Program-made: the position numbers and the translations under genes
Shown here: one piece after another, positions 51,697-62,419 of the stretch
Position numbering within the stretch: the stretch's first letter is position 1
Layout of the letters: every line of letters starts with the position of its first letter
Notes under the pieces: model-generated
The model's database searches: none
The model's input: only the letters and a program-made list of their open reading frames with translations
Told to the model about the DNA's origin: nothing
From: Lachnoclostridium sp. An138
Lineage (GTDB): Bacteria > Bacillota > Clostridia > Lachnospirales > Lachnospiraceae
Direction: 5' to 3'
NCBI RefSeq assembly: GCF_002160765.1
Contig: NZ_NFLF01000014.1
Span: forward strand, 45,072 to 109,071
Length of the DNA: 64,000 nucleotides

Positions 51697-53433
51697 ATGA
51701 GTGAAACAAAGGTAAAGAAAACGACGATATTTTCCTATTACAAGCCCTACAAGGGACTTCTGGCGCTGGATCTGCTGTTTGCCACAGTGGGAGCCGGCAC
51801 CACTCTGGTAATTCCGCTGATCGTCCGGTATATTACCAATCATGTGATTTATGAAGAAAGCCAGGCGGCCTGGCATACGATTGTGAACCTAAGCGTCCTG
51901 ATGCTGGGACTGCTGGTTCTGGAGCTGGTCTGCAATTTCTATATTACCTACTGGGGCCATATGATGGGCGCCAGGATGGAATACGGCATGCGCAACGATA
52001 TTTTTGAGCATTATCAGAAACTCTCCTTTACCTTTTACGACAATCAGAAGGTGGGACAGCTCATGTCCCGGGTGACAAACGATCTCTTTGATATCACGGA
52101 GCTTCTGCACCACGGGCCGGAGGACATTCTGATTTCTCTGATAAAAATTGTGGGAGCGCTGATTATCCTAAGCCGGATCAACGGACCGCTGACCCTGACT
52201 GTGACCTGTTTCCTGCCCTTTATTTTCTGCTTCGCGCTTTTCCTGAACCGGAAAATGAAGCACGCGTACCGCCAGAACCGGGTAAAGATGGCAGACATCA
52301 ACGGCCAGATCGAGGACAATCTCTCCGGAATCCGTGTGGTCAAGTCTTTTGCCAATGAAGAGATAGAAATGGAAAAATTCCGAAAAGGAAATGACCGTTT
52401 TCTGGCAACGAAACGCAACAGCTATCTCTATATGGGCACCTACAATTCTGTGCTGAACGCCATGCTGACAGGTGTGACCATTGCCGTGGTGCTGGTGGGC
52501 GCGCGGCTGATTACCACAGATTCCATGGAGATTACCGACCTGATTACCTTTCTTCTGTATGTGGCCAACTTCACAGAGCCGGTGAAGAAGCTGATCAATT
52601 TCACGGAGCAGTTCCAGAATGGATATTCCGGCTACAGCCGGTTCCGGGAAATCATGGATATAGAGCCGGATATCGCGGATCGGAAAGACGCAGTACCTTT
52701 GACAGATGTGAAGGGTGAGGTGGAGTTTCGGGACGTGTCCTTCTGCTACGAGGCGAATACGGATAAGGTGCTGGATCATGTCAGCCTCCGCGTTCCGGCG
52801 GGCAGCTATGTGGCCCTTGCGGGATCATCAGGGGGCGGAAAGACCACGCTGTGCAGCCTGATTCCCCGTTTCTATGATGTGACCTCGGGCAGCGTCTGCA
52901 TCGACGGAAAGGACGTCAGGGACGTGACGCTGAAGAGCCTGCGCGGCAATATCGGCATCGTGCAGCAGGACGTCTATCTCTTTGCGGGCACTGTCATGGA
53001 TAATATTCTTTACGGCAGGCCGGACGCGTCCAGAGAGGAAGTGATTGAGGCGGCCAAAAAAGCCAATGCCCATGATTTCATCATGGAGCTTCCGGACGGC
53101 TACGACACGGACATCGGCCAGCGGGGCGTGAAGCTGTCCGGCGGCCAGAAGCAGCGCCTGTCCATTGCCCGGGTATTCTTAAAAGACCCGAGGATATTAA
53201 TCTTTGATGAGGCTACCAGCGCTTTGGATAACGAAAGCGAGCGTATCGTACAGGAATCCCTGGAAAGCCTCGCGAAAGAGAGGACAACCTTTGTGATTGC
53301 ACACCGCCTGTCCACCATCCGCAACGCGGAACGAATTCTGGTGCTGACAGAAAAGGGCATCGAGGAGCAGGGAACCCACGAGGAATTGATGGCGATGCAC
53401 GGGGTCTATGAGAGACTGTATAAGATGCGGTAA
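51697..53433 (+). CDS. ABC exporter, fused permease and ATPase
   Basis: A 578-residue half-transporter that acts as a homo- or heterodimer. Residues 1-310 hold six transmembrane helices; the ATPase domain has Walker A GSSGGGKTT, signature LSGGQKQRL, Walker B RILIFDEATSALD and the switch His in VIAHRLSTI. The closest class is the MsbA/BmrA multidrug and lipid exporter group. It is a single gene, not a pair, so homodimerisation is likely. The Walker A has GSSGGGKT, the usual form in exporters. Substrate not readable; a lipid or glycolipid is possible given the region. Confidence 0.93.
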   Translation: MSETKVKKTTIFSYYKPYKGLLALDLLFATVGAGTTLVIPLIVRYITNHVIYEESQAAWHTIVNLSVLMLGLLVLELVCNFYITYWGHMMGARMEYGMRNDIFEHYQKLSFTFYDNQKVGQLMSRVTNDLFDITELLHHGPEDILISLIKIVGALIILSRINGPLTLTVTCFLPFIFCFALFLNRKMKHAYRQNRVKMADINGQIEDNLSGIRVVKSFANEEIEMEKFRKGNDRFLATKRNSYLYMGTYNSVLNAMLTGVTIAVVLVGARLITTDSMEITDLITFLLYVANFTEPVKKLINFTEQFQNGYSGYSRFREIMDIEPDIADRKDAVPLTDVKGEVEFRDVSFCYEANTDKVLDHVSLRVPAGSYVALAGSSGGGKTTLCSLIPRFYDVTSGSVCIDGKDVRDVTLKSLRGNIGIVQQDVYLFAGTVMDNILYGRPDASREEVIEAAKKANAHDFIMELPDGYDTDIGQRGVKLSGGQKQRLSIARVFLKDPRILIFDEATSALDNESERIVQESLESLAKERTTFVIAHRLSTIRNAERILVLTEKGIEEQGTHEELMAMHGVYERLYKMR

Positions 53434-53548
53434 GGCTGCCAGGCTTCTTTTTGCTGAAAATTTCACAGGAAAGCAGCTTTTGACCGATCATATTTGAAAA
53501 ACAATAATGGTGAAAAAATGTCCGGTTTCAGCCCGTCTGGGATGAAGT

Positions 53549-53840
53549 ATGAGAAAAATAATAATGGGAGTTTTGCTTTTCATAATTTGTGGACTATTTC
53601 TTAGCGGTGGATATAATAAAAAGATATTTTTGAAGTGCTGGATGAAACATGTACAGAAAGAGGGGGCGCTGGGAATGGTTGATAAATTCGGGAGAATACC
53701 AGGATGTTATGATATTGGACGAAAATTTTATTGGCGTGAAGAATGAATCTGGACAATATGGTTTTATTAACAGTAATAAAGAGCTAGTGGCTGATTTCCG
53801 GGGAAAGTTATGATGAGGCTCATAGTTTTAGAGAAGGACG
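53549..53840 (+). pseudogene. Frameshifted remnant of a WG-repeat membrane or lipoprotein
   Basis: The first frame gives 65 residues: an N-terminal hydrophobic segment (KIIMGVLLFIICGLFLSGG) then a short soluble part, ending in a stop. A second frame continues with NFIGVKNESGQYGFINSN and a third with YDEAHSFREGR, all typical of WG repeats. Three frames in about 290 bases mean a decayed gene. The composition is AT-rich. Confidence 0.65.
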
Positions 53841-53864
53841 GAAACCAGACCGCTGGAGGCGAGT

Positions 53865-54017
53865 ATGCCTTTGTCGATTAAGGGCAGCAGTAAAAAAGGA
53901 AAATCAATCGGCAAGCCCACTTACAAGGTGCGCGTCCATTTCAGCTAGACCAGCACCGAAACCATGAGCGATAAAATTGAGCGTATGCTCAAAAACGAGG
54001 AGATACAGCAGATGTAA
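53865..54017 (+). pseudogene. Remnant of a TnpW-like protein from a Tn4451-family element
   Basis: The frame reads PTYKVRVHFS, an in-frame TAG at 53946-53948, then TSTETMSDKIERMLKNEE and a TAA. This matches the small TnpW proteins of Tn4451-type mobilisable transposons, whose core is HFSxTSTETMxDKI. Only this fragment is left; no serine recombinase (tnpX) is seen nearby. Confidence 0.65.
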
Positions 54018-54086
54018 AACACAGCGGGCCGGAAACCTTCAAACAGGCTTCCGACCCTTTCCATGCCAGGAGAAAAGGCGCAGAGG

Positions 54087-54484
54087 TTAATCCTCCACGC
54101 CTTCACTTTCGAGAAATTGTGCGACGGTCATGCACTTTGGATGTTCCATATCCAGACTTAAAAAGTCTTTATCGCCGGTGAGGATAATATCCACATCCGA
54201 CACAATGGCCGCATTTAAGATTGGCTGGTCTTTTGCGTCGCGTATCAGCTTTTCCGCATGGTCTACCGCAGGAATTAACTCATAGGACATCTCTGCCAGC
54301 AGCACTTCGGCATCCGGGAGATACTTTGGCGCTTTCCGTCCGAGATATCCCGCAGCTCCGCGATGTTGCGGTCACACAGGACAATTTCGTGATTGTCTGC
54401 GATGTAGAGCAAAGCCCGCGACGGTTTGGAACGGGGAAAGACCAATGCGGAAAACAGAATGTTTGTGTCTACCAATATCCGCAT
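54087..54484 (-). pseudogene. Frameshifted PIN-domain toxin
   Basis: The N-terminal part MRILVDTNILFSALVFP, ending at RNIAELRDI, is a PIN RNase start with its first metal Asp (VDTN). It then loses frame near 54345 and the rest, from APKYLPDAEVLL to FLSLDMEHPKCM with TGDKDF, is in another frame. Adding one base would restore a single PIN protein of about 130 residues. The ATG at 54484 is one base after the antitoxin stop, with GGAA upstream. The toxin is probably inactive unless a sequencing error is responsible. Confidence 0.75.
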
Positions 54485-54485
54485 T

Positions 54486-54743
54486 TTACCGTTCCTTTCC
54501 ATAACGCACTTCGTCTATAAGCGCCTGAATATCATTCTCGCTGGATACGCCCAGTGCCTCAGCGGCCCCGGCAAAGGCGGCCTGCGCTTTTTGGATGGCC
54601 GCAGCGGAGGCGTTGCTAACAACAATCTCTCCATTCTGCTTTTGAAGGAACAGGATTTTATCGCCGGATTTCAGTCCAAGCTGCCGCCTGATTTCTACCG
54701 GCACAGTGATTTGACCGTTTGCAGAGATCTTCGCCAAATTCAT
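54486..54743 (-). CDS. AbrB/SpoVT-type antitoxin of a PIN toxin pair
   Basis: An 85-residue protein with an N-terminal swapped-hairpin DNA-binding domain: LAKISANGQITVPVEIRRQLGLKSGDKILFL, then a helical tail (AIQKAQAAFAGAAEALG) that would bind the toxin. The ATG at 54743 has AAAGGGTG six bases upstream; a GTG nine bases before has no spacing for a site. It is first in a two-gene operon with the PIN gene, so it would repress their shared promoter. The toxin is frameshifted, leaving an orphan antitoxin. Confidence 0.85.
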   Translation of the reverse strand: MNLAKISANGQITVPVEIRRQLGLKSGDKILFLQKQNGEIVVSNASAAAIQKAQAAFAGAAEALGVSSENDIQALIDEVRYGKER

Positions 54744-54920
54744 ACAAGTCACCCTTTCTATTCTTTAGAACTCAAGTTTTCTTTATTTCTGCTTATATTA
54801 TATCCCATGCGCCGAGGGAAGTAAACTCGTCCAGGCAAAAAAGAGGCGCTCATTTGTGGCTTTTTCGTGAATTTGATTAAAAAATCCTTCACAACTCGTT
54901 TCGGGGAGTGTGAAAAATAA

Positions 54921-55172
54921 ATGATTTTAGAAACAGAACGTCTATTTCTAAGAGAGATGCGACTAAATGATTTTCAGGATTTGGCTGAAATTTTACAAAA
55001 TCCAAATGTAATGTATGCCTACGAACATGATTTTTCAGAAAAGGATAAAGTATATTCAATCATCAAAGCTGGTAATTTTGCGTCTATAAAAGTAGCTGAA
55101 AGCGTATCAGAGCCAGCGACAAGAACCTTGTGTACCGCTTCTGTACAGGTACGCTCCTGCGCCTGTTCGTGA
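54921..55172 (+). pseudogene. GNAT acetyltransferase with an internal deletion
   Basis: The first 40 or so residues (MILETERLFLREMRLNDFQDL to MYAYEHDFSE) are the start of a RimJ-like GNAT protein. The next segment KVYSIIKAGNFASIKVAE is normally found near its C terminus, so the middle, including the acetyl-CoA loop, is missing. The tail after residue 67 (EPATRTLCTASVQ) is not GNAT-like and reads through into unrelated remnant sequence. Confidence 0.7.
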
Positions 55173-55498
55173 CGGTTCTCCTGCTACTGAACATAGGACA
55201 GCTCATGCGTACCGATTGGGAGCATTTCAGTTTACTAGATAATGGGTTGACGCTTTCTCCTTACAACTTTATAATCATATAGGCGTTTGCGAAACGCCAG
55301 AACCCGCATAAATACGGGATTCTTTTTCAAACAAAAGATAGCAATTCCGAAAGAGAATACAGACCTGCCACACTGGTCATTACATCCGATGATAGATTTT
55401 ATTTATTGCTGGATGGGGCTTTTTATTCTTTGAAGCCATCTGACTATCCTTATGATAAGCCGCTGATTATTGATGATGATGCAGGAGCTGCCGGATAG
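55103..55498 (+). pseudogene. Unrecognised remnant, one open frame broken by a TAG
   Basis: One frame gives about 59 residues with a hydrophobic stretch (LLRLFVTVLLLLNIGQLMR), a TAG at 55280-55282, then about 70 residues (YGILFQTKDSN, ITSDDRFYLLLDGAFYSL). There is no start codon at the head and no family I recognise. Two hairpins (GGCGTTT / AAACGCC at 55282-55298, CCCG / CGGG at 55303-55318 with T5) sit in the middle. It looks like mobile-element or prophage debris. Confidence 0.4.
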
Positions 55499-55553
55499 AC
55501 TGACAGAAATGATTGCGCCGATACATTAATCAGGGAAATCACACATCCCAAAC

Positions 55554-55581
55554 TTGACATTCTGATGCCTTATGGTATGTT
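55554..55581 (+). promoter_or_regulatory. Possible promoter of the AI-2E family permease
   Basis: TTGACA (55554-55559) is consensus; TATGTT (55576-55581) is 16 bases downstream with a TGG extension. The -10 is weak. Confidence 0.45.
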
Positions 55582-55617
55582 TATACTAAAAGACCGAAGA
55601 ATGGAAAGGGGAAAAAG

Positions 55618-56769
55618 ATGAAACTTGATATCAAGACCTGCCTGCGGGCGGGTATTACCATATTTCTGCTGTATTTGTGTATCCATTACTGGCCCGCGGT
55701 GGCCGGAGCGGCGGGGACGGTTCTGGGCGCGGCCATGCCGCTGATTCTGGGCGCGGGCATGGCATATTTTGTGAATATCCTGATGACCTTTTATGAACGC
55801 CGCATGTTCGGAGGCTCCGGGGGCGGGATCGGGAAGAAGGCAGGAAGACCTGTGTGCATGGTTCTGGCGTTTGCGACTCTGGTTATTATCGTGGTTCTAC
55901 TGATGGTACTGGTGATTCCGGAGCTGGTTTCCTGTATCCGGGTGATTGTCTCGGGGGTTCCGGGCGTGATTTCGGAATTTACGGCCTGGTGCGAGAAGCA
56001 GGGAATCCTGCCGGAGACCATTGCGGATTCCCTGGCCCAGATCGACTGGAAGAGCCGCATGACGGATATTGTAAAGGTGCTGACTGCCGGAGTGGGAAGT
56101 ACGGTAAATGTGATTGTCAATACGGTTACTTCGGTGGCGTCCGGATTCGTTACTTTCTTTATGGCGCTTATTTTCTCCATCTATCTGCTGCTGGGAAAAG
56201 AAAAGCTGGGCGGACAGCTGGAAAAGATTATGGGGCGTTACCTGAAAAAGGAAATCAACCGGAAAATCCGGTATGTGGTGGGTGTCATCAATGACTGTTT
56301 CCACCGGTATATTGTGGGACAGTGCACAGAGGCCGTGATACTTGGCGTCCTTTGTATGCTGGGCATGATGATTATCCGTCTGCCTTATGCGACTATGATT
56401 GGAGCTCTGATTGGCTTTACAGCTCTGATTCCCGTGGCAGGCGCTTATATCGGCGCTTTCGTGGGAGCGTTTATGATTTTGACGGTAGCTCCGGTCAAAG
56501 CGTTGATTTTCCTGGTCTTTATCGTGGTTCTTCAGCAGCTGGAAGGAAATCTGATATATCCCAGGGTGGTCGGTTCCTCTCTTGGGCTTCCGGCCATCTG
56601 GGTGCTGGCTGCGGTGACTGTAGGCGGCGGTGTGCTGGGAGTTCCGGGAATGCTGCTTGGCGTGCCGCTTACAGCGGCCGTGTACAGACTGGTCCGCAAT
56701 GATGTGTACGGGATTACAGAGAATAGTGAAAAGAAAGAATCAAAAGAACAAAAGCCGATAGAACAGTGA
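55618..56769 (+). CDS. AI-2E transporter family (PerM/TqsA-like) membrane protein
   Basis: A 383-residue polytopic protein of PF01594. Helices in the N-terminal third are followed by a cytosolic loop (about 125-200), then FMALIFSIYLLLGKEKL and the characteristic C-terminal blocks YIVGQCTEAVILGVLCMLGM, ALIGFTALIPVAGAYIGAFVGA and LEGNLIYPRVVGSSLGLPA. The family is trimeric or pentameric and includes sodium/proton antiporters and autoinducer exporters; the actual substrate is unknown. AAAGGGG precedes the ATG. It stands alone and is followed by a strong terminator. Confidence 0.9.
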   Translation: MKLDIKTCLRAGITIFLLYLCIHYWPAVAGAAGTVLGAAMPLILGAGMAYFVNILMTFYERRMFGGSGGGIGKKAGRPVCMVLAFATLVIIVVLLMVLVIPELVSCIRVIVSGVPGVISEFTAWCEKQGILPETIADSLAQIDWKSRMTDIVKVLTAGVGSTVNVIVNTVTSVASGFVTFFMALIFSIYLLLGKEKLGGQLEKIMGRYLKKEINRKIRYVVGVINDCFHRYIVGQCTEAVILGVLCMLGMMIIRLPYATMIGALIGFTALIPVAGAYIGAFVGAFMILTVAPVKALIFLVFIVVLQQLEGNLIYPRVVGSSLGLPAIWVLAAVTVGGGVLGVPGMLLGVPLTAAVYRLVRNDVYGITENSEKKESKEQKPIEQ

Positions 56770-56799
56770 AATGTGAAATGGTGAAACGGCAAAGCGGCA

Positions 56800-56847
56800 A
56801 AACGGCAGGAAGCCGGTCCGGATTTTCGGATCGGCTTCCGCCGTTTT
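56800..56847 (+). terminator. Rho-independent terminator after the AI-2E family gene
   Basis: A long stem: AAACGGCaGGAAGCCGGTCCG (56800-56820) pairs almost completely with CGGATCGGCTTCCGCCGTTT (56827-56845), ending in a T-run. Confidence 0.85.
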
Positions 56848-56954
56848 TAGGCGCAAAATTTCAGAAAAAAGCGGACGGATATTTTGCGGAAAAAGGAAGA
56901 ATATCTGTAATCTGAAGGAAAAAAAGCGTAGTACACCTATGAGGGGGTGTCTGT

Positions 56955-57449
56955 TTGGAAGACTGGATGATCGTCAGACTCTTATTCCAGCGGTCGGAAG
57001 AAGCTGTGGCAGAGCTGGACCGCAAATACGGAAAAATCTGCAGTGCCATTGCCTATCGTATTCTGCAGAACAGGGAAGACGCCGAGGAATGCGTAAATGA
57101 CGCTTTTCTGGCAGTGTGGAATACGGTTCCTCCGGAGAAACCGGAACCGCTGCTGGCTTATGTCTGCAGGATCGTGAGAAATCTGTCTCTGAAAAAATAC
57201 CATTATAATACAGCGGAAAAGCGGAACAGCCATTACCATGTGGTTCTGGAAGAGCTTTCGGACTGCCTGGAAAGCGGCAGGAATGTGGAAGATGGTATGC
57301 TGGTAAGAGAACTGGCGGAGGAGGTGAACGCGTTTCTGCGTACACTGAAAAAGAGGGAACGGGCGGAATATTCTGTGTGGGGCTGTTTTCAAAGCGGAAG
57401 CCAGCTGGTGAAAGGAAGCTGGAAGGTTGCATTTTTTCTTAATCCATGA
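56955..57449 (+). pseudogene. RNA polymerase sigma factor lacking its region 4
   Basis: A 164-residue frame starting TTG with GAGGGGG upstream. The first part is a sigma-70 region 2 of the Lachnospiraceae type: AVAELDRKYGKICSAIAYRILQNREDAEECVNDAFLAVWNTVPP, then LAYVCRIVRNLSLKKY. The expected continuation is a region 4 helix-turn-helix after NAFLRTLKKRERA; here it is replaced by YSVWGCFQSGSQLVKGS and a short tail. It therefore cannot bind a -35 box in the normal way. The partner gene usually found downstream (DUF4179) is absent. A pseudogene is most likely, though the frame is intact. Confidence 0.7.
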
Positions 57450-57501
57450 TAATCTGAATGTACGAAACAGGAAAGAAAAATCTGACTGAGAGGGGAAAAT
57501 A

Positions 57502-58044
57502 ATGAACAGAAGAAAAAAGATGACGGCAGCCTTTGCGGCTGTTCTGGCATGCGCCTGTCTGACAGGCTGCGGCATGTTCGGACAGGGAAACAGCACGGCG
57601 GAGGGAAGAATCGGTGATCCGATAGAGACAGATTTCTTTGAGTTTACGGTAAACAGCGGATATCTGTGCGACGAGTTCGAGGGAAGAGCGGCGTCCGAAG
57701 GAACCGAGCTTCTGGTAGTGGATGTGACGGTAAAGAATACCTTTAACGCGACGATTCCCATGTCCGACTGGGATTTCCAGGCGCAGTGGGGGGAGGATGA
57801 CGACGACGAGGCATATGCGTTCCCGATTACCTCTGACCCGGAAACCGGCGATGAGATACCGGCAGTCAGCGAAGAGCAGCTTCCCTATGAGTATGAGCTG
57901 GGAATCGACGAGAGGCGGGAAGGGCTTCTTGTGTATGAGGTTCCGGCAGGTTATGAGGATTTTTCCATATCTACGCAGGACACATACTCGGACGGAACGA
58001 TGGGAGATACTTATTTTGTATACTTTACGCCTGAGAAGCAGTAA
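57502..58044 (+). CDS. Secreted lipoprotein with a DUF4352-like domain
   Basis: A 180-residue lipoprotein. The signal peptide MNRRKKMTAAFAAVLACACLTGCGM ends in the lipobox L-T-G-C (Cys23). The mature part has IGDPIETDFFEFTVNSGYL and ELLVVDVTVKNTFNATIPM, the beta-sandwich pattern of DUF4352 proteins, an immunoglobulin-like family of unknown role often found on Firmicutes surfaces. Acidic stretch DDDDEA in the middle. GAGGGG is upstream of the ATG. Its transcript ends in a strong hairpin. Function unknown. Confidence 0.8.
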   Translation: MNRRKKMTAAFAAVLACACLTGCGMFGQGNSTAEGRIGDPIETDFFEFTVNSGYLCDEFEGRAASEGTELLVVDVTVKNTFNATIPMSDWDFQAQWGEDDDDEAYAFPITSDPETGDEIPAVSEEQLPYEYELGIDERREGLLVYEVPAGYEDFSISTQDTYSDGTMGDTYFVYFTPEKQ

Positions 58045-58072
58045 TGCCTGATACAGGAAAGCCGGACACAAT

Positions 58073-58116
58073 AAAAACCGCTCAGTCATTTGCAGTTTAA
58101 TGGCTGGGCGGTTTTT
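58073..58116. terminator. Bidirectional terminator between lipoprotein and reductase genes
   Basis: AAAAACCGCTCAGTCAT (58073-58089) pairs with ATGGCTGGGCGGTTTTT (58100-58116), with T- and A-runs at both ends. The convergent reductase gene stops at 58210; the 90 bases between show nothing else. Confidence 0.85.
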
Positions 58117-58209
58117 GGATTTATGCCTGGCGGAGATTCGTGGAGCAGGGATTCCCGAAGCTTTGCCGAAACTGTTTGTACAGAAAGAAGCCTGTGGAGA
58201 AGAAACGGC

Positions 58210-59250
58210 CTAATTTACTTTTACCTCTCCAGCCAGAATCTTTTTGTAGTCCTCATAGTTTTTGGCCAGGAGCTCCGGAGTGTTGAGCTCGTAGGGACAT
58301 TTTTCCATGCACTGGCCGCAGTGCAGGCAGTCTTCGATTTTTTTCATGTTTTCCTGCCAGTATTCGTTCAGCCACTGTCCGGAGGGCGCTCTTCTTACCA
58401 TCAGGGACATGCGGGCGCAGTTGTTGATCAGGATACCGGCCGGACAGGGCATGCAGTAGCCGCAGCCCCGGCAGAAGTCTCCGGTCAGTTCGGCTTTCTC
58501 TTTTTCGATGAAGCGTGAAACCTCCTCATCCAAAGCCGGAGCCTCCTTCATATAGGAAAGCCATTCCTCCAGCTCGGACATTTTCTGTATTCCCCAGATG
58601 GGAAGGACGTTGTCAAACTGAGACATGAAGGCGAAGGCAGCCCTGGAGTTGTTGATCAGGCCGCCAGCCAGGCCTTTCATGGCGATAAAGCCCATATTGT
58701 GGTCCCTGCAGAGAGTCACCAGTTCCACTTCCTTTTCAGAGGAAAGATAGCTCAGAGGATACTGAAGCGTCTCATAAAGCCCGGACTCGATGGCTTCTCT
58801 GGCGATGTGGAGCTTGTGTGAGGTGATTCCGATGTGACGGATTTTTCCGGCCTCTTTTGCTTCCAGCATACATTCATACATTCCGGTTCCGTCTCCCGGA
58901 CGCCAGCAGGTATCTGCGCAGTGGAACTGGTAGATATCTATGTAATCGGTTTTCAGAAGCTTCAGCGAGGTATCCAGCTGCTCCCGGAAGGCTTCCGGCG
59001 TTTTTGCCTGGGTTTTGGTGGCGATGTAGATATTGCCGCGTTCTTCCTGAAATATTTTCTCAAATGCGTTTCCGAGCTTTTCTTCGCTGTCGCTGTAGGC
59101 GCGCGCCGTGTCGAAAAAGCGCATACCTCCCGTCCAGGCCCGCCGCAGAATCTCCACAGCAGTCTCCATATTGACCCGCTGCACGGGCAGAGCGCCGAAA
59201 GCGTTCTGGGGAACTGTGATTCCCGTGCTTCCCAGAGTTATCATTTTCAT
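58210..59250 (-). CDS. Aldo/keto reductase with C-terminal 4Fe-4S domain
   Basis: A 346-residue cytoplasmic oxidoreductase. The N-terminal TIM barrel has ITLGSTGITVPQNAFGALP, RFFDTARAYSDSEEKLG (catalytic Asp/Tyr) and IYIATKTQAKTPE; LLKTDYIDIYQFH is another family mark. The C terminus adds two cysteine clusters, C-x-x-C-x-x-C-x-x-x-C-P in CRGCGYCMPCP and CLHCGQCMEKCP, each able to hold a 4Fe-4S cluster. This AKR plus ferredoxin layout is common in anaerobes; substrate unknown. AAAGGAG precedes the ATG. An inverted repeat lies in its leader. Confidence 0.92.
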   Translation of the reverse strand: MKMITLGSTGITVPQNAFGALPVQRVNMETAVEILRRAWTGGMRFFDTARAYSDSEEKLGNAFEKIFQEERGNIYIATKTQAKTPEAFREQLDTSLKLLKTDYIDIYQFHCADTCWRPGDGTGMYECMLEAKEAGKIRHIGITSHKLHIAREAIESGLYETLQYPLSYLSSEKEVELVTLCRDHNMGFIAMKGLAGGLINNSRAAFAFMSQFDNVLPIWGIQKMSELEEWLSYMKEAPALDEEVSRFIEKEKAELTGDFCRGCGYCMPCPAGILINNCARMSLMVRRAPSGQWLNEYWQENMKKIEDCLHCGQCMEKCPYELNTPELLAKNYEDYKKILAGEVKVN

Positions 59251-59283
59251 GAAGTTTTCATCTCCTTTGTATTTTTTACATGA

Positions 59284-59314
59284 CAGATACCCCGGCAGAC
59301 GCAGCCGGTATCTG
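59284..59314 (-). promoter_or_regulatory. Inverted repeat in the leader of the aldo/keto reductase
   Basis: CAGATACC (59284-59291) and GGTATCTG (59307-59314) are a perfect 8-base pair around 15 bases, between a TATTAT-like -10 (minus strand) and the start codon. A repressor operator or leader hairpin are both possible. Confidence 0.4.
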
Positions 59315-59430
59315 ATAATATTTCTGCATTTATTTTAGTTCCTCCCCCTGTCCGCCGTCAATCCCTCTTTTCCGCCGGAGCAGTAAATGAGCGCAAAACG
59401 GGCCGGTGCCGGCCTCAGAAGAAGCTGGAA

Positions 59431-59459
59431 TTGAAAACGGGGAAATTAAGTGATAGAAT
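59431..59459 (+). promoter_or_regulatory. Promoter of the yccF / CobW-like / glpK operon
   Basis: TTGAAA (59431-59436) and TAGAAT (59454-59459) are 17 bases apart, with a TGA extension ahead of the -10. Confidence 0.6.
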
Positions 59460-59512
59460 GACACTACAAAATGTGTTATAAAGCTGTATTTCAGAAAGAT
59501 GAGGATCATGTT

Positions 59513-59872
59513 ATGGGATGTCTGGGAAATTTTTTATGGTTTATTTTTGGAGGAGCGGTCAGCGGCCTGAGCTGGTGCCTGGCGGGCTGCCTGTGGTGTA
59601 TTACGATTGTGGGAATTCCGGTGGGAACCCAGTGTTTTAAGCTGGCGGCTCTGAGCTTTTTTCCTTTTGGAAAAGAAGTCCGCTACGGAGGCGGAGCCGG
59701 TTCGTTCCTGCTGAATATTTTATGGCTGATTTTCTCAGGGCTGGCGCTGGCCCTGGAACACGCGGCTTTGGGAGCGCTGCTATGCGTCACGATCATCGGA
59801 ATTCCCTTTGGCCTGCAGCACTTCAAGCTGGCAAAGCTGGCGCTGATGCCCTTTGGAGCGGAGGTTTATTAA
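59513..59872 (+). CDS. YccF-domain inner membrane protein
   Basis: A 119-residue membrane protein made of two similar halves, each a hydrophobic helix pair ending in G-I-P-x-G-x-Q-x-F-K-L-A (CITIVGIPVGTQCFKLA and CVTIIGIPFGLQHFKLA), which is the YccF (PF03733) signature. The ATG at 59513 fits the family start MGCLGNFLWF; longer readings are unlike it. Function unknown. It is four bases before the CobW-like gene and probably its operon partner by position. Confidence 0.88.
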   Translation: MGCLGNFLWFIFGGAVSGLSWCLAGCLWCITIVGIPVGTQCFKLAALSFFPFGKEVRYGGGAGSFLLNILWLIFSGLALALEHAALGALLCVTIIGIPFGLQHFKLAKLALMPFGAEVY

Positions 59873-59875
59873 AGC

Positions 59876-62334
<2,459 letters not shown>

Positions 62335-62341
62335 TATAAAA

Positions 62342-62370
62342 TTGACAATTCCTCCGATAAAAAGTATAAT
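62342..62370 (+). promoter_or_regulatory. Promoter of lpdA
   Basis: Consensus TTGACA (62342-62347) and TATAAT (62365-62370), 17 bases apart, between glpK and the lpdA ribosome site. Confidence 0.88.
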
Positions 62371-62419
62371 CAAATGGTATTTGTAACGTGAAAAAATCAG
62401 AAAGAGGAGGAAATTGGAA

